Source: Eriocheir sinensis | Lineage: Eukaryota; Arthropoda; Malacostraca; Decapoda; Varunidae | Reading direction: 5' to 3' | NCBI RefSeq assembly: GCF_024679095.1 | Contig: NW_026110541.1 | Span: forward strand, 525,501 to 589,500 | DNA: 64,000 nt | Part shown: piece by piece, positions 42,613 to 61,635 of the stretch | Layout of the letters: each line of letters starts with the position of its first letter | How positions within the stretch are numbered: position 1 is the first letter of the stretch | Program-made: the position numbers and the translations under genes | Notes under the pieces: generated by a model | What the model was told of the DNA's origin: nothing | The model's database searches: none | What the model saw: the letters and a program-made list of their open reading frames with translations, nothing else

Positions 42613-44045
42613 ATTTTTTCAATACAAATTTACCTTATTATATACGCATTTTGTATATTAATTTTAATACAAATTTAATTATTCGATGTGTATTTTTGTA
42701 TCTGAATTTTTATAAATATATGCTTTATTTTTTGGGCATTTTGCATCTTTATTTTCATACAAATTTACATTATTTGATTGATATTCTGCTCATTCATTTT
42801 GATACGAATTGAATTATTTTATATGTATTTTATATATATTTTTCATACAAATTTACGTTATTTTTTGTGTATTTGTGTATATATTTTGACACAAATTTAC
42901 AATATTTTATGGGTATTTTGTATATACATTTCAAAAGAAATTTACCTAGTTTTATGTGTATTTTGTATATCTATTTTCATACAAACTCAAATTATTTCTA
43001 TGTATTTTTGTATAAATTTTAATACAAATTTTAGTTATGTTATGTGTTTTTTGTAAATTTATTTTCATTCAAATATATATTATTTTATTGGTGTTTTGTT
43101 GATTTATATTGATACGAATTTACATTATTTTATATGTACTTTCTATGTATATTTTTATACGCTTTTACATTATTTAATATTTATTTTTAATATATATTTT
43201 TATACAAATTCATGGTATTTTATGTGTATTTGTATATATATTTTCATATAAATTTACATTATTTTATGTGTATTTTGTACATATATTTTATTACAAATCT
43301 ACCTTATTTTATGTTTATTTTGTATGTGTATTTTGTATATTTATATTTATCCAAATACACATTCTTTTATTGGTATTTTGTTTATTTATTTTAATTCGAG
43401 TTTACATTATATTATGTGTATTTTGTATACATTTTTTTATACGTATTTACTTAATTTTATGTGTATTTTGTATATATTTTTTTAGAAATCTACGTTTTTT
43501 TATTTGTATTCGTATTTGTATTTACGTTATTATATGTGCATTTGTATAAATATTTTGATACAAATTTACTTTATTTCATGTATTTTGTATATATATTTCA
43601 ATTCAAATTTAGTTTATTTTGTGTGTATTTTGTATATATTTTCATACAAATTTAATTACTTCTGTGTATTTATGTATATAATTTTATATAAATTTACGTT
43701 ATTTTATGTGTATTTTGTATATTTATATTTATACAAATACAGATTCTTTTATTGGTATTTTGTTTATTTATTTTGATACGAATTTACATTATTTTATGTG
43801 TATTTTGTATACATTTTTTTATACGTATTTACTTCATTTTATGTGTATTTTGTATATATATATTTATAGAAATCTACATTATTTTATGTGTATTCGTATA
43901 CATATTTTGAAAGAAATTTACATTGTTTTATATGTATTTTTACATATCTCTTTCAATGCAAATCTACCTTATTGTATGTGCATTTTGTATATTTATTTCA
44001 ATGCAAATTTAAATATTTTATGTGTATTTTGGTATATATATTTTT
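42597..44045 (+). repeat. 45-bp satellite block, plus sense
   Basis: Parallel to 37430-38720, with breakpoint A at the left and B at the right. It differs by lacking the 257-bp local duplication and by having an extra run of X-type monomers at 43.5-43.95 kb (gtatttgtataaatattttg). Confidence 0.9.
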
Positions 44046-44261
44046 ATAAGATTACGAAAATTTGAATAAAAATATATACAAAAAAACAAAAAAATAAATT
44101 TCAATTTGTATGAAAATAGATATACAAAATAAACATATAATTAGTTAAATTTTTTATTTAAATACATGTACAAAATACACATAAAATAATGTAAATTTGT
44201 ATGAAATGAAAACAAATTCACATAAAATAACGTACATTTGTATAAAATAGATATACAAAAT
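44046..44261 (-). repeat. 45-bp satellite block, minus sense, short
   Basis: Copy of the 38721-38932 insert with the same flips at both ends. It starts with breakpoint B, copy 3 (tataagattacgaaaatttg). Confidence 0.9.
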
Positions 44262-44750
44262 AGTTTTATGAGTATTTTGTATATTTATTTTCATACAAAT
44301 TTAAATTATTTTTGTGTATTTTTGTATATAGTTTTATACAAACTTAGGTTATTTTATGAGTATTTTGTATATCTATTTTCATACAAATACACATTCTTTT
44401 ATTGATATTTTGTTTATTTATTTTGACGAGAATTTAAATTATTTAATGTTTATTTTGTATATATATTTTTATAGGTATTTACATCATTTCATGTGTATTT
44501 TGTATATACATTTCTATAAAAATCTACGTTATATTATGTGTATTCGTATATAGATTTTTAAACAAATTTACACTTTTATGTGTATTTTGCATATTTTTTC
44601 AATACAAATTTACCTTATTGTATATGCATTTTGTATATTAATTTTAATACAAATTTAATTATTCTATGTGTATTTTTGTATTTGTATTTTTTCTAAAATA
44701 GGCTTTATTTTATGGGTATTTTCCATCTTTATTTTCATTCAAATTTTATT
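44262..44750 (+). repeat. 45-bp satellite block, plus sense
   Basis: Matches 38933-39420, including ttcgtatatagatttttaaa (44547 and 39217). A third relative is at 46380-46840. It breaks at caaattttattactaaattt, where the sense changes. Confidence 0.88.
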
Positions 44751-44938
44751 ACTAAATTTGTTTCAAAATATATATACGAATACACATAAAATAACGTAGA
44801 TTTCTATAAAAATATATATACAAAATTCACATAAAATTAGGTAAATACGTATAAAAAGATGTAAACAAAATACACATAAAATAATATAAACTCGAAACAA
44901 AATAAATAAACAAACTACCAATAAAAGAATGTGTATTT
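44751..44938 (-). repeat. 45-bp satellite block, minus sense, short
   Basis: Four monomers (phases 1, 8, 7, 6 in reverse) matching 21090-21280 and 27000-27180. The plus sense resumes at tctgtgtatttttg. Confidence 0.85.
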
Positions 44939-49230
<4,292 letters not shown>

Positions 49231-52200
49231 TCCATATATACCAAAATACACATAAAAAAAATAAATTTGTATTAAAATAAATATATAAAAAACACATGCA
49301 ATAAGGTAAATTTGTATTGAAATAGATATGCAAAATACATATAAAACAATGTAAATTTGTTTCAAAATATATATACGAATACACATAAAATAACGTAGAT
49401 TTCTATAAAAATATATATACAAAATACACATAAAATGAAGTAAATACGTATAACAAAATGTATACAAAATACACATAAAATAATGTAAATTCGCATCAAA
49501 ATAAATATACAAAATACCAATAAAAGAATGTGTATTTGTATAAATATAAATATACAAAATACACATAAAATAACGTACATTTGTATAAAACTATGTACAA
49601 AAATACACAGAAGTAATTAAGTTCGTATGAAAATTGATATACAAAATACAGATAAAATAAGCTAAATTTGAATTGAAATGTATATACAAAATACATAAAA
49701 TAATGTAAATTTGTATCAAAATATTTATAAAAATACATATAATAACGTAAATTTATTTAAAAATATATAAACAAAATACACATTAAGTAATCTAAATACG
49801 TACAAAAAATATGTACAAAATACACATAAAATCATGTAATTCGTATCAAACTAAATAAACAAAATATCAATAAAATAATGTAAATTTGTATAAGAAAACA
49901 TATACAAATACATATAAAATAACACTAATTTCAATAAAAATATATGTCCAAAAATGAACATAAAATAAAGTAACTTTGGATAAAAATATATATACAAAAC
50001 ACACATTAAATAATGTAAATGCGTACGTAAAATAACCTAAATTGGTATAAAACTATATAAAAAAATACACAAAAATAATTTAAATTTGTCTGAAAAGAAA
50101 TATACAAAATATACATAAAATTAGGTTAATTTGTATTGAAATACATATACAAAATACACATAAAATAATGTAAATTTGAAAGAAAATATATAAACAAATA
50201 CACATATAATAACGTAAATTTGTATGAAATATACATACAAAATACACATTAAATAATGTAAATATGTATAAAAAAATATATACAAAACACAAATAGAATA
50301 ATGTAAAATCGTATCAAAATATATACACAGAATAATAATAAAATAATGTAAATTTGTATGAAAATTAAGATGCAAAATACCAATAAAATAACGCATTTTT
50401 TATAAAATTATTGATACCAAAATACACATAAAATATTTGAACTTGTGTTAAAATAAATATACAAAATGCACATACAATAAGGTAAATTTGTGTTGAAATA
50501 GATATGCAAAATACATAGTAAATAATGTAAATTTGTTTCAAAATATATATACGAATACACATAAAATAACGTAGATTTCTATAAAAATACATATACAAAA
50601 TACACATAAAATTAAGTAAATACGTTTAAAAAAATGTATACAAAATACACATAAAATAATGTAAATTCGTATATATGTAAATAAACAATATACCAATAAA
50701 AGAAAATGTATTTGTATACATATAAATATACAAAATGCACATAAAATAACGTAAATTTATATAAAACTATTTACATAAAATAACGCAAGTTTCTATAAAA
50801 ATATATGTGCAAAAATGAACATTAAATAAATTTGCATAAAAATATATATACAAAACACACATTAGATAAAGTAAATGAGTATAAAAATATGTATACAAAA
50901 TACCTATGAAATAATCTAATTTCGTATCGAATTAAATTGAGAAATACCAATAAAATAATGTAATTTTGGATGAAAATATATATACAAAATACACATAAAA
51001 TAACCTTAATACAAATACAAATATACACATAAAATAATTTAAAATAAATATACAAAATAAACATAAAATAAGGTAAATTTGTAATGAAATATATGAAAAA
51101 ATACAGATAAAATAATATAAATTTGTATGAAAATATATATACAAATACACATTAAATAACATGAATTTGTATAAAATTTGTATCAAAATATATACTTATT
51201 CACACAATAAAATAACGTAATTTTTTTATGAAAATGTATATACAAAATACACATAAAATAATTTAAATACGTATAAAAATGTATATACAAAAAACACATA
51301 AAATAATGTAAATATGTATGAAAATATATAAACAAATACACATAAAATAATGTAAATTTTGATAAAATATATATACAAAATGAGCATTTAATAATGTAAA
51401 TATGTATAAAAAAAATATATACAAAAAACACATAGAATAATGTTAAATCGTATCAAAATAAATAAAGAGAATATCCATAAAATAATGTAAATTTGTATGA
51501 AAATAAAGATGCAAAATATCCATATAATAACGCATATTTGCATAAAAATATATATACAAAAATACATATAAAATCATTAAATTTGTATTAAAATAAATAT
51601 ACAAAATGCACGTACGATAAAGTAAATTTGTATTGAAATAGATATGCAAAATACACATTAATAATGTAAATTTGTATCAAAATATATATACGAATACTCA
51701 TAAAAAAGAGGAAGCTTCTATGAAAATATACATACAAAATAGATATACAAAATACACATATAACTAGTTAAATTTGTATTTAAATACATGTACAAAAAAC
51801 ACTTAAAATAATGTAGATTTGTACGAAATGAAAACAAATACATTTTATATAAAATATATATACAAAATACACATAGAATAATGTAAAATCATATCAAAAT
51901 AAAAACACAGAATATCAATAAAATAATGTAAATTTGTATGAAAATAAAGATGCAAAATACCCATAAAATAAAGCATATTTTTTAAAAATACATATACAAA
52001 AATACACATAGATTAATCAAATTTGTATTAAAATTAATATACAAAATGCACATACAATAAGGTAAGTTTGTATTAAAAAAATGTGCAAAATACACATGAA
52101 AAATGTAAATTTGTTTCAAGATATATATACGAATACACATAAAATAACGCAGATTTCTATAGAAATATATATACAAAATATACTTGAAATAATGTAAATA

Positions 52201-53060
52201 CGTATAAAAATATATTTACAAAATACACATTAAATAATGTTAATTCATGTCAAAATAAATAAACAAAATATCATAAAAAGAATGTGTATTTGTATGAAAA
52301 TAGATATACAAAATACACATAAAATAGCCTAAAATTGTATAAAACTATATACAAAAATACACAAAAATAATTTAAACTTGTATGAAAATAAATATACAAA
52401 AAACATAAAATTAGGTAAATTTGTATTGAAATACATATACAAAATACACATAAAATAATGTAAATTTGAATGAAAATATATAAACTTATAGACTTAAAAT
52501 AACGTAAATTTGTATCAAATATATATACAAAAAACACATTAAATAATGTAAATATGTATAAAAAAATATATACAAAACACAAATAAAATAATGTAAAATC
52601 GTATCAAAATAAATACAGAAAATATTAATAAAATAATATAAATTTGTATGAAAATTAAGATGCAAAATACCTATAAAATAACGCATTTTTTATAAAAATA
52701 TATATACGAAAAAACATAAAATATTTGATTTTGTATTAAAATACATAGATATACAAAATACAAATAAAATAAGCTAAATTTGAATCGAAATATATATACA
52801 AAATACATAAAATAATGTAAATTTGTATCAAAATACTAATATAAATACATATATAATAACGTAAATTTGTATAAAAATATATAAACAAAATACACATTAA
52901 ATAATGTAAATACATATAAAAAAAGTAGAAAATACACAAATAATCATGTAATTCGTATCAAAATAAATAGACAAAATACCAATAAAATAATGTAAATTTC
53001 TATGAGAAAACATATACAAAATACACATAATTAACGCAAATATCAATAAAAATATATATA
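49231..53060 (-). repeat. 45-bp satellite block, minus sense
   Basis: The stretch at 49.25-49.9 kb matches 17.4-17.86 kb and 19.44-19.95 kb. From 50360 to the end it is the right arm of the direct duplication with 33200-35822. Markers are aattattgataccaaaata (50405), tcgaattaaattgagaaata (50931) and aatcatatcaaaataaaaac (51886). Confidence 0.92.
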
Positions 53061-53095
53061 ATATAATATATTTTTATACATATTTAAAATATTTT
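53034..53095. other. Recurrent orientation breakpoint D, copy 2
   Basis: Minus-to-plus flip with the same tatataatataatatatttt junction as at 35809-35830, flanked by the same monomer variants. Confidence 0.9.
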
Positions 53096-54986
53096 ATGTA
53101 TATTTTGTATATATATTTTGTCCAAATTTACGTTATTTTATATGTGTTTGTTTATATATTTTCATACAAATTTACATTATTTTATGAGTTATGTATATGT
53201 ATTTCAATACAAATTTGCCTAAATTTATGTGTATTTTGCATATCTATTTTCAAACAAATTTAAATTATTTTTGTGTATTTTTGTATATATTTTTATACAA
53301 ATTTTAGTTATTTCATGTTTTTTGTATATATATTTTCCTACAAATATACATTCTTTTATTGGACTTTTGTGTATTTAATTTTGTACGAATTTACATTATT
53401 TTATGTGTATTTTGTATATATATTTTTCTACGTATTTAAATTATTTTATGTGTATTTTATATATACATTTTCATAAAAATTTACGTTATTTTATTGTGTG
53501 TATTCGTATATATTTTGAAACAAATTTTATACAAATTTATGTTATTTTCTGTGTATTTGTATATATATTTTCATACAAATTTATATTATTTCATGTGTAT
53601 TCTTACATATATTTTATTACAAATTTACCTTATTTTATGTTTATTTTGTATATTTATTTCATTCAATTTTAAATTATTTAATGTGTATATTTGTATTTGT
53701 ATTTAGGGTATTTTATGTGTGTTTTCTATATATATTTTCATCCAAAATTATATTATTTTATTGTTATTTTCTTAATTTAACTCGATACGAGTTTAGATTA
53801 TTTCATAGGTATTTTGTATACATATTTTTATACTCATTTATATTATCTAATGTGTGTTTTGTATATATTTTTTTATGCAAACTAATTTTATGTGCATTTT
53901 TGTACATATATATTTTTATAGAAACTTTAAACGTTATTTTATGTGTATTTTGTATATGTTTTCTCAAACAAATTTACATTATTTAATTAGTTTTTTGTTT
54001 ATTTATTTTGATACGAATGACTTGATTATTTGTGTATTTTGTAAATATTTTTTATACGTATTTACATTACTTAATGTGTATTTTGTTTATACATTTTTTT
54101 TACAAATTTACGTTATTATATGTGTATTTGTTAAAAATATTTTGAAACGAATTTACTTTATTTTATGTATTTTGTATATATATTTCAATTCAAATTTAGC
54201 TTATTTTGTGTTTTTTGTATATCTATTTTCATACAAATTTAATTACTTCTATGTATTTTTGTATATAGTTTTATACAAATTTACTTTATTTTATGTACAT
54301 TTTGTATATTTATATTTATACAAATACACATTCTCTTATTGGTATTTTGTTTATTTATATTTATACGAGTTTACATTATTTTATGTGTATTTTGTATACA
54401 TTTTTGATTCGTATTTACTTAATTTTATTTGTATTTTGTATATATATATTTATAGAAATCTACGTTATATTATGTGTATTCGTATATATATTTTGAAACA
54501 AATTTTCATTGTTTTATATGTATTTTGCATATCTATTTCAATACAAATTTACCTTATTGTATGTACATTTTGTATATTTATTTTAATACAAATTCAAATA
54601 TTTTATGTGTATTTTTGTATATATAATTTTATAAAAAATGCGTTATTTTATAGGTATTTTGCATCTTAGTTTTCATACAAATGTACATTATTTTATTATT
54701 ATTCTGTGTATATATTTTGATACGATTTTATATTATACTATTTGTGTTTTGTATATATTTTTTTATACATATTTTCATTATTTAATGTGTATTTTTATAT
54801 ATATTTTATACAAATTAACGTTATTTTAAGTGTATTTGTTTATATAATTTCATTCAAATTTACATTATTTTAACTGTATTTTGTATATGTATTTAAATAC
54901 TAATTTAACTAATTTTATGTGTATTTTGTATGTTTATTTTCATACAAATTTAAATTATTTTTGTTTTGTTTTTGTATATACATATA
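53061..54986 (+). repeat. 45-bp satellite block, plus sense
   Basis: The first 590 bp parallels 35823-36425. The part at 53.77-54.8 kb is the inverted counterpart of 56.5-57.45 kb, sharing tttgttaaaaatattttgaa in reverse complement at 57230. The longest apparent frame in the window (271 codons from 53854) is a satellite translation. Confidence 0.9.
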
Positions 54987-55311
54987 GAGGAAATTTCTAT
55001 GAAAATATATATTCAAAATACATATAAAATTATGTAAATAAGTATAAAAATATATATATCATATACACCTAAAAAAATGAAAATTCGTATCAAAATAAAT
55101 AAACAAAATTCCGATAAAAGAACGTATATTTGTAGGAAAATAAATATACAAAATACACATAAAATTACGAAAATTTGAATAAAAATATATACAAAAAAAC
55201 AAAACAAAAATTCAATTTGTATGAAAATAGATATACAAAATACACATATAATTAGTTAAATTTGTATTTAAATATATGTACAAAATACACATAAAATAAT
55301 GTAAATTTGTA
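54987..55311 (-). repeat. 45-bp satellite block, minus sense, short
   Basis: Seven monomers. Those at 55060-55140 are the reverse complement of 56240-56320 (tccgataaaagaacgtatat). The sense flips back at gtaaatttgtacgttctttt. Confidence 0.87.
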
Positions 55312-55493
<182 letters not shown>

Positions 55494-56394
55494 CCATTTT
55501 ACGTTAATCTGTGTATTTTGTATACATATTTTTTGACATATTTACATTATTTAATGTATATATTGTACATATATTTTATGGAAATTTACGTTATCTTATG
55601 TGTATTTGTTTATATAGTTTCATACAAATTTACATTATTTTATGTGTATTTTGTATATGTATTACAAAAAAAAATTGCCTAATTTCATGTGTATTTTGCA
55701 TATCTATTTTCAAACAAATTTTAATTATTTTTTTGTATTTTTGTATATATTTTTATACAAATTTTTGTTATTTTATTTGTATTTTGTATATATATTTTCC
55801 TACAAATATACATTAATTTAGAGGAAATTTTGTTTATTTATTTTGATACGAATTTACATTATTTTATGTGTATATTGTATATATATTTATCTATGTATTT
55901 ACATTATTTAATGTGTATTTTGTATATATATTTTCATATATGTACATATAAAATAATACAAATCTAATTATTCTATGTGTATTTTTGTATATGTATTTTC
56001 ATATTTTCTATATATATTTCATACAAATGAACGTTATTTTATGTGAATTTGTTTTCATTTCATACAAATTTACATTATTTTATGTGTATTTTGTACATGT
56101 ATTTAAATGCAAATTTAACTAATTATATGTGTATTATGTGTATCTATTTTCATACAAATCGAAATTAATTTTGTGTATTTTAGTATATATTTTTATTCAA
56201 ATTTTCGTAATTTTATGTGTATTTTGTATATTTATTTTCCTACAAATATACGTTCTTTTATCGGAATTTTGTTTATTTATTTTGATACGAATTTTCATTA
56301 TTTTAGGTGTATTTGATATATATATTTATACTTATTTACATAATTTTATATGTATTTTGAATATATATTTTCATAGAAATTTACTCTATATGTA
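55494..56394 (+). repeat. 45-bp satellite block, plus sense, with internal scars
   Basis: 55.52-55.8 kb parallels 3.91-4.13 kb. Near 55930-56020 the monomers are scrambled (ttcatatatgtacatataaa), probably by small deletions. The block ends at ttactctatatgtatataaa. Confidence 0.87.
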
Positions 56395-57465
56395 TATAAA
56401 AAACAAAACAAAAATAATTTAAATTTGTATGAAAATAAATATACAAAATACACATAAAATTAGGTAAATTTGTAATAAAATACATATACAAAATACACTT
56501 AAAATAATGTAAATTTGAATGAAATTATATAAACAAATACACCCAAAATAACGTTAATTTGTATAAAATATATATATGAAAATACACATTAAATAATGAA
56601 AATATGTATAAAAAAAATATATACAAAACACAAATAGTATAATATAAAATCGTATCAAAATATATACACAGAATATTAATAAAATAATGTACATTTGTAT
56701 GAAAACTAAGATGCAAAATACCTATAAAATAACGCATTTTTTATAAAAATTATATACCAAAATACACATAAAATATTTGAATTTGTATTAAAATAAATAT
56801 ACAAAATGCACATACAATAAGGTAAATTTGTATTGAAATAGATATGCAAAATACATATAAAACAATGTAAATTTGTTTAAAAATATATATACGAATACAC
56901 ATAAAATAACGTAGATTTCTATAAATATATATATACAAAATACAAATAAAATTAAGTAAATACGAATCAAAAATGTATACAAAATACACATAAAATAATG
57001 TAAATTCGTATAAATATAAATAAACAAAATACCAATCAGAGAATGTGTATTTGTATAAATATAAATATACAAAATGCACATAAAATAACGTAAATTTGTA
57101 TAAAACTATATACAAAAATACACAGAAGTATTTAAATTTGTATGAAAATAGATATACAAAATACACACAAAATAAGCTAAATTTGAATTGAAATATATAT
57201 ACAAAATACATAAAATAAAGTAAATTCGTTTCAAAATATTTTTAACAAATACACATATAATAACGTAAATTTGTAAAAAAATATATAAACAAAATACACA
57301 TTAAGTAATGCAAATACGTATCAAAATCATTCATTCATTCGTATCAAAATAAATAAACAAAAAACTAGTTAAATAATGTAAATTTGTATGAGAAAACATA
57401 TACAAAATTCACATAAAATAACGTTTTAAGTTTCTATAAAAATATATGTACAAAAATACACATAA
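56395..57465 (-). repeat. 45-bp satellite block, minus sense
   Basis: Direct relative of 4800-5935 without its AT tract. Contains a damaged monomer (caaaatcattcattcattcg, 57323-57342) and the aacgttttaagttt variant at 57420. The sense flips at cacataaaaatttactttat. Confidence 0.9.
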
Positions 57466-60400
57466 AAATTTACTTTATTTATATGTATTTTGTACATGTA
57501 TTTAAAGACAAATCTAACTAATTATATGTGTATTTTGTATATCTATTTTCAAACAAATTGAAATTATTTTTGTTTTTTTTGTATAAATTTTTATACAAAT
57601 TTTCGTTACTTTATGTATATTTTGTATATTTATTTTCCTACAATTATACGTTCTTTCATCGGAATTTTGTTTATTTATTTTGATACGAATTTACTTTATT
57701 TTAGGTGTATTTGGTATATATATTTTTCACTATTTACATAAGTTTATGTTTATTTTGTATGTATATTTTCATAGAAATTTACTCTATTTTATGTGTATTC
57801 GTATATATATTTTGATACAAATTTACATTATTGATGTGTATTTTACATATCTATTTCAATACAAATTTACTTTATTGTATATTTATTTCAATATAAATTT
57901 AATTATTTCATGTGTATTTTTGTATATATATTTTTATGCAAATATGCGTTATTATATGGGTATTTTGCATCTTTATTTTTATACAAATTTACATTATTTA
58001 ATTGGTATTCTCTTTCTTTATTTTGATACGATTTAACATTATTCTATGTGTATTTTGTATATATATTTTTATACATATTTACATTATTTAATGTATATTT
58101 TGTATATATATTTTATTCAAATTTACGTTATTTTATGTGTATTTGTTTATATATTTTCATACAAATTTACAGTTTCATACAAATTTACGTTATTTTATGT
58201 GTATTTTGTATATGTATTTTCATACAAATACACATTCTTTTATTGATATTTTGTTTATTTATTTTGACACGAATTTACATTATTTAATGTCTATTTTGTA
58301 TATATATTTTTATACGTATTTACAGCATCTCAAGTGCATTTTGTATATATATTTCTATAGAAATCTACTTTATTTTATGTGTATTTGTATATATATTTTG
58401 AAACAAATTTACATTGTCTTATGTGTATTTTGCATATGTAAAAAAAAATAATTACCTTATTGTATGTGCATTTTGTATATTACTTTTAATACAAATTTAT
58501 TTATTGAAAGTGTATTTTTGTATATATATTTTTTATAAAAAATATGCTTAATTTTATGGGTATTTTGCACCTTTATTTTCATACAAATTTACGTTATTTT
58601 ATTGATATTCTGTGTATTTATTTTGATACGTTTTTACATTATTCTATGTGTATTTTTTATATATATTTTATACAAATGTACGTTATTTTATGTGTATTTG
58701 TTTTAATTTCTTACAAATTTACATTATTTTATGTGTATTTTGTACATGTATTTAAAGACAAATTTAACTAATTATATGTGTATTTTGAATACATATTTTC
58801 ATACAAATTGAAATTATTTTTCTTTATTTTTGTATATATTTTCATACAAATTCTCGTTATTTCATGTGTATTTTGTATATTTATTTTTCTACAAATATAC
58901 GTTCTTTTATCTGAATTTTGTTTATTGAGTTTGATGCGAGTTTACCTTATTTTATATATCTATTTTCATACAAATTTAATTACTTCTGTGTATTTTTGTA
59001 TATAGTTTTATATAAATTTACGTTATTTTATGTGTATTTTGTATATTTATATTTATACAAATACACATTCTTTTATTGGTATTTATTTTTTTTTTGATAC
59101 GAATTTACATTATTTTATGTGTATTTGTATACATTTTTTTATACGTATTTACTTCATTTTATGTGTATTTTGTATATATATTTTTATAGAAATCTACATT
59201 ATTTTATGAGTATTCGTATACATATTTTAAAACAAATTTACATTGTTTTATATGTATTTTGCATATCTATTTCAATACAAATTTACCTTATTGTATGTGT
59301 TTTTTATATATTTATTTTAATACAAATTTAATTTTTTTATGTGTATTTTGGTATACATATTTTTAAAAATAAAAAAAAGCGTTATTTTATGGGTATTTTG
59401 CCTCTTTATTTTCATACAAATTTACATTATTTTATTAATATTCTGTGTATTTATTTTGATACGAATTTACATTATTCTATATGTGTTTTGTATATATTTT
59501 TTTACACAAATTTACGTTATTTTAAGTGTATTTTTTTATTTATTTTTATTCAAATTTACATTATTTTATGTGTATTTTGTATATGTATTTCAATACAAAT
59601 TTACCTAATTCTATGTGTATTTTGTATATTTATTTTCATACAAATTTAAAATATTTTTGTGTATTTTTGTATATAGTTTGATCCAAATTTAGGTTATTTA
59701 ACGTGTATTTTGAATATCTATTTTCATACAAATACACATTCTTTTATTGATATTTTGATTATTTATTTTGACGCGAATTTATATTATTTAATGTGTATTT
59801 TGTATATATATTTTTATACGCATTTACATCATTTCATGTGTATTTTGTATATATATTCCTATAGAAATCAACGTTATTTTATGTTTATTCGTATATATAT
59901 TTAGAAACAAATTTACACTGTTTTATGTGAATTTTGCGTATTTTTTCAATACAAATTTACCTTATTGTATGTGCATTTTGTATATTAATTTTAATACAAA
60001 TTTAATTATTCTATGTGTATTTTTGTATATGTATTTTATTTTTTAAATATGCTTTATTTTATGGGTATTTTGCATCTTTGTATTCATACAAATTTAAATT
60101 ATTTTATTGATATTCTGTGTACTTATTTTGATACGGTTTTACATTATTCTATGTGTATTTTGTATATATATTTTATACAAATATACGTTATTTTATGTGT
60201 ATTTGTTTTCATTTTATACAAATTTACATAATTTTATGTGTATTTTGTACATGTATTAAAATACAAATATAACTGAATATATGTGTATTACAAATACACA
60301 TTATTTTATTGGTATTTCGTTTATTTATTCTGATACGAATTTATATTGTTTTATGTGTTTTTTGTATGCATTTTTTTTACGTATTTACTTCATTTTATGT

Positions 60401-61635
60401 GTATTTTGTATATATATTTTTATAGAAATCTACGTTATTTTATGTGTATTCGTATATATATTTTGAAACAAATTTACATTGTTTTATATGTATTTTGCAT
60501 ATATATTTGAATACAAATTTACCTTATTGTATGGGTTTTTTATATATTTATTTTAATACAAATTTAATTTTTTATATGTATTTTGGTATATATATTTTTA
60601 TAAATAAAAAAAATGCGTTATTTTATCGGTATTTTGCCTCTTTATTTTCATACAAATTTACATTATTTTATTAATATTTTGTGTATCTATTTTGATACGA
60701 TTTTACATTATTCTATTTGTGTTTTGTATATATTTTTTTATACAAATTTACGTTATTTTAAGTGTATTTGTTTATGTATTTTCATTCAAATTTACATTAT
60801 TTTATGTGTATTTTGTATATGTATTTCAATACAAATTTACCTAATTTTATGTGTATTTTGTATATTTATTTTCTTACAAATTTAAAATATTTTTGTGTAT
60901 TTTTGTATATAGTTTGATGCAAATTTAGGTTATTTTATGTGTATTTTGTATATCCTTTTTCATACAAATACACTTTCTTTTATTGATATTTTGTTTATTT
61001 ATTTTGACGCGAATTTACATTATTTAATGTGTATTTTGTATATATTTTTATACGTATTTATATCATCTACGTTATTTTATGTGTATTCGTATATATTTTC
61101 TGAAGCAAATTTACACTGTTTTATGTGTATTCTGCGTATTTTTTTAACCTTATTGTATATGGATTTTGTATATTAATTTTAATACAAATTTAATTATTCT
61201 ATGTGTATTTTCTTATATGTATTTAAAAAAATATGCTTTATTTTATGGAAATTTTTCATCTTTATTTGCATACAAATTTAAATTATTTTATTGATATTCT
61301 GTGTACTTATTTTGATACGATTTTACATTATTCTATGTGTATTTAGTATATATTTTATACAAATGTACGTTATTTATGTGTATTTGTTTTCATTTCATAC
61401 AAATTTACATAATTTTACGTGTATTTTGTACATGTATTTAAATACAAATTTAACTAATTATATGTATATTTTGTGTATCTATTTTCATACAAATTGATAT
61501 AATTTTTTTTTGCATATATTTTTATACAAATTTTCGTTATTTTATGTGTATTTGCGGTATTTATTTTCCTACAAATATACGTTTTTTATCGGAATTTTGT
61601 TTATTTATTTTGATACAAATTTTGATACAAATATA
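57466..61635 (+). repeat. 45-bp satellite block, plus sense, showing a 1.24-kb super-period
   Basis: The longest plus-sense block. The variant gtacatgtatttaaagacaa recurs 1250 bp apart (57492, 58742). The variant cctctttattttcatacaaa recurs 1236 bp apart (59401, 60637). About 28 monomers make one such unit. Eight-phase order is visible throughout, with some phases fused or lost. Confidence 0.92.

Noticed and set aside
53854..54669. A 271-codon plus-strand frame, and similar frames of 100-236 codons at 1639, 2084, 7328, 9042, 25239, 28963 and 32504
   Set aside because: The translations are degenerate repeats of about 15 residues that follow the 45-bp monomer, occur equally on both strands, and overlap each other. 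They show no domain, codon bias or start context.
57323..57345. CATT-type microsatellite (cattcattcattcg)
   Set aside because: Only about three units. It is a scar where a monomer is deleted next to aattcgtatc rather than an established repeat.
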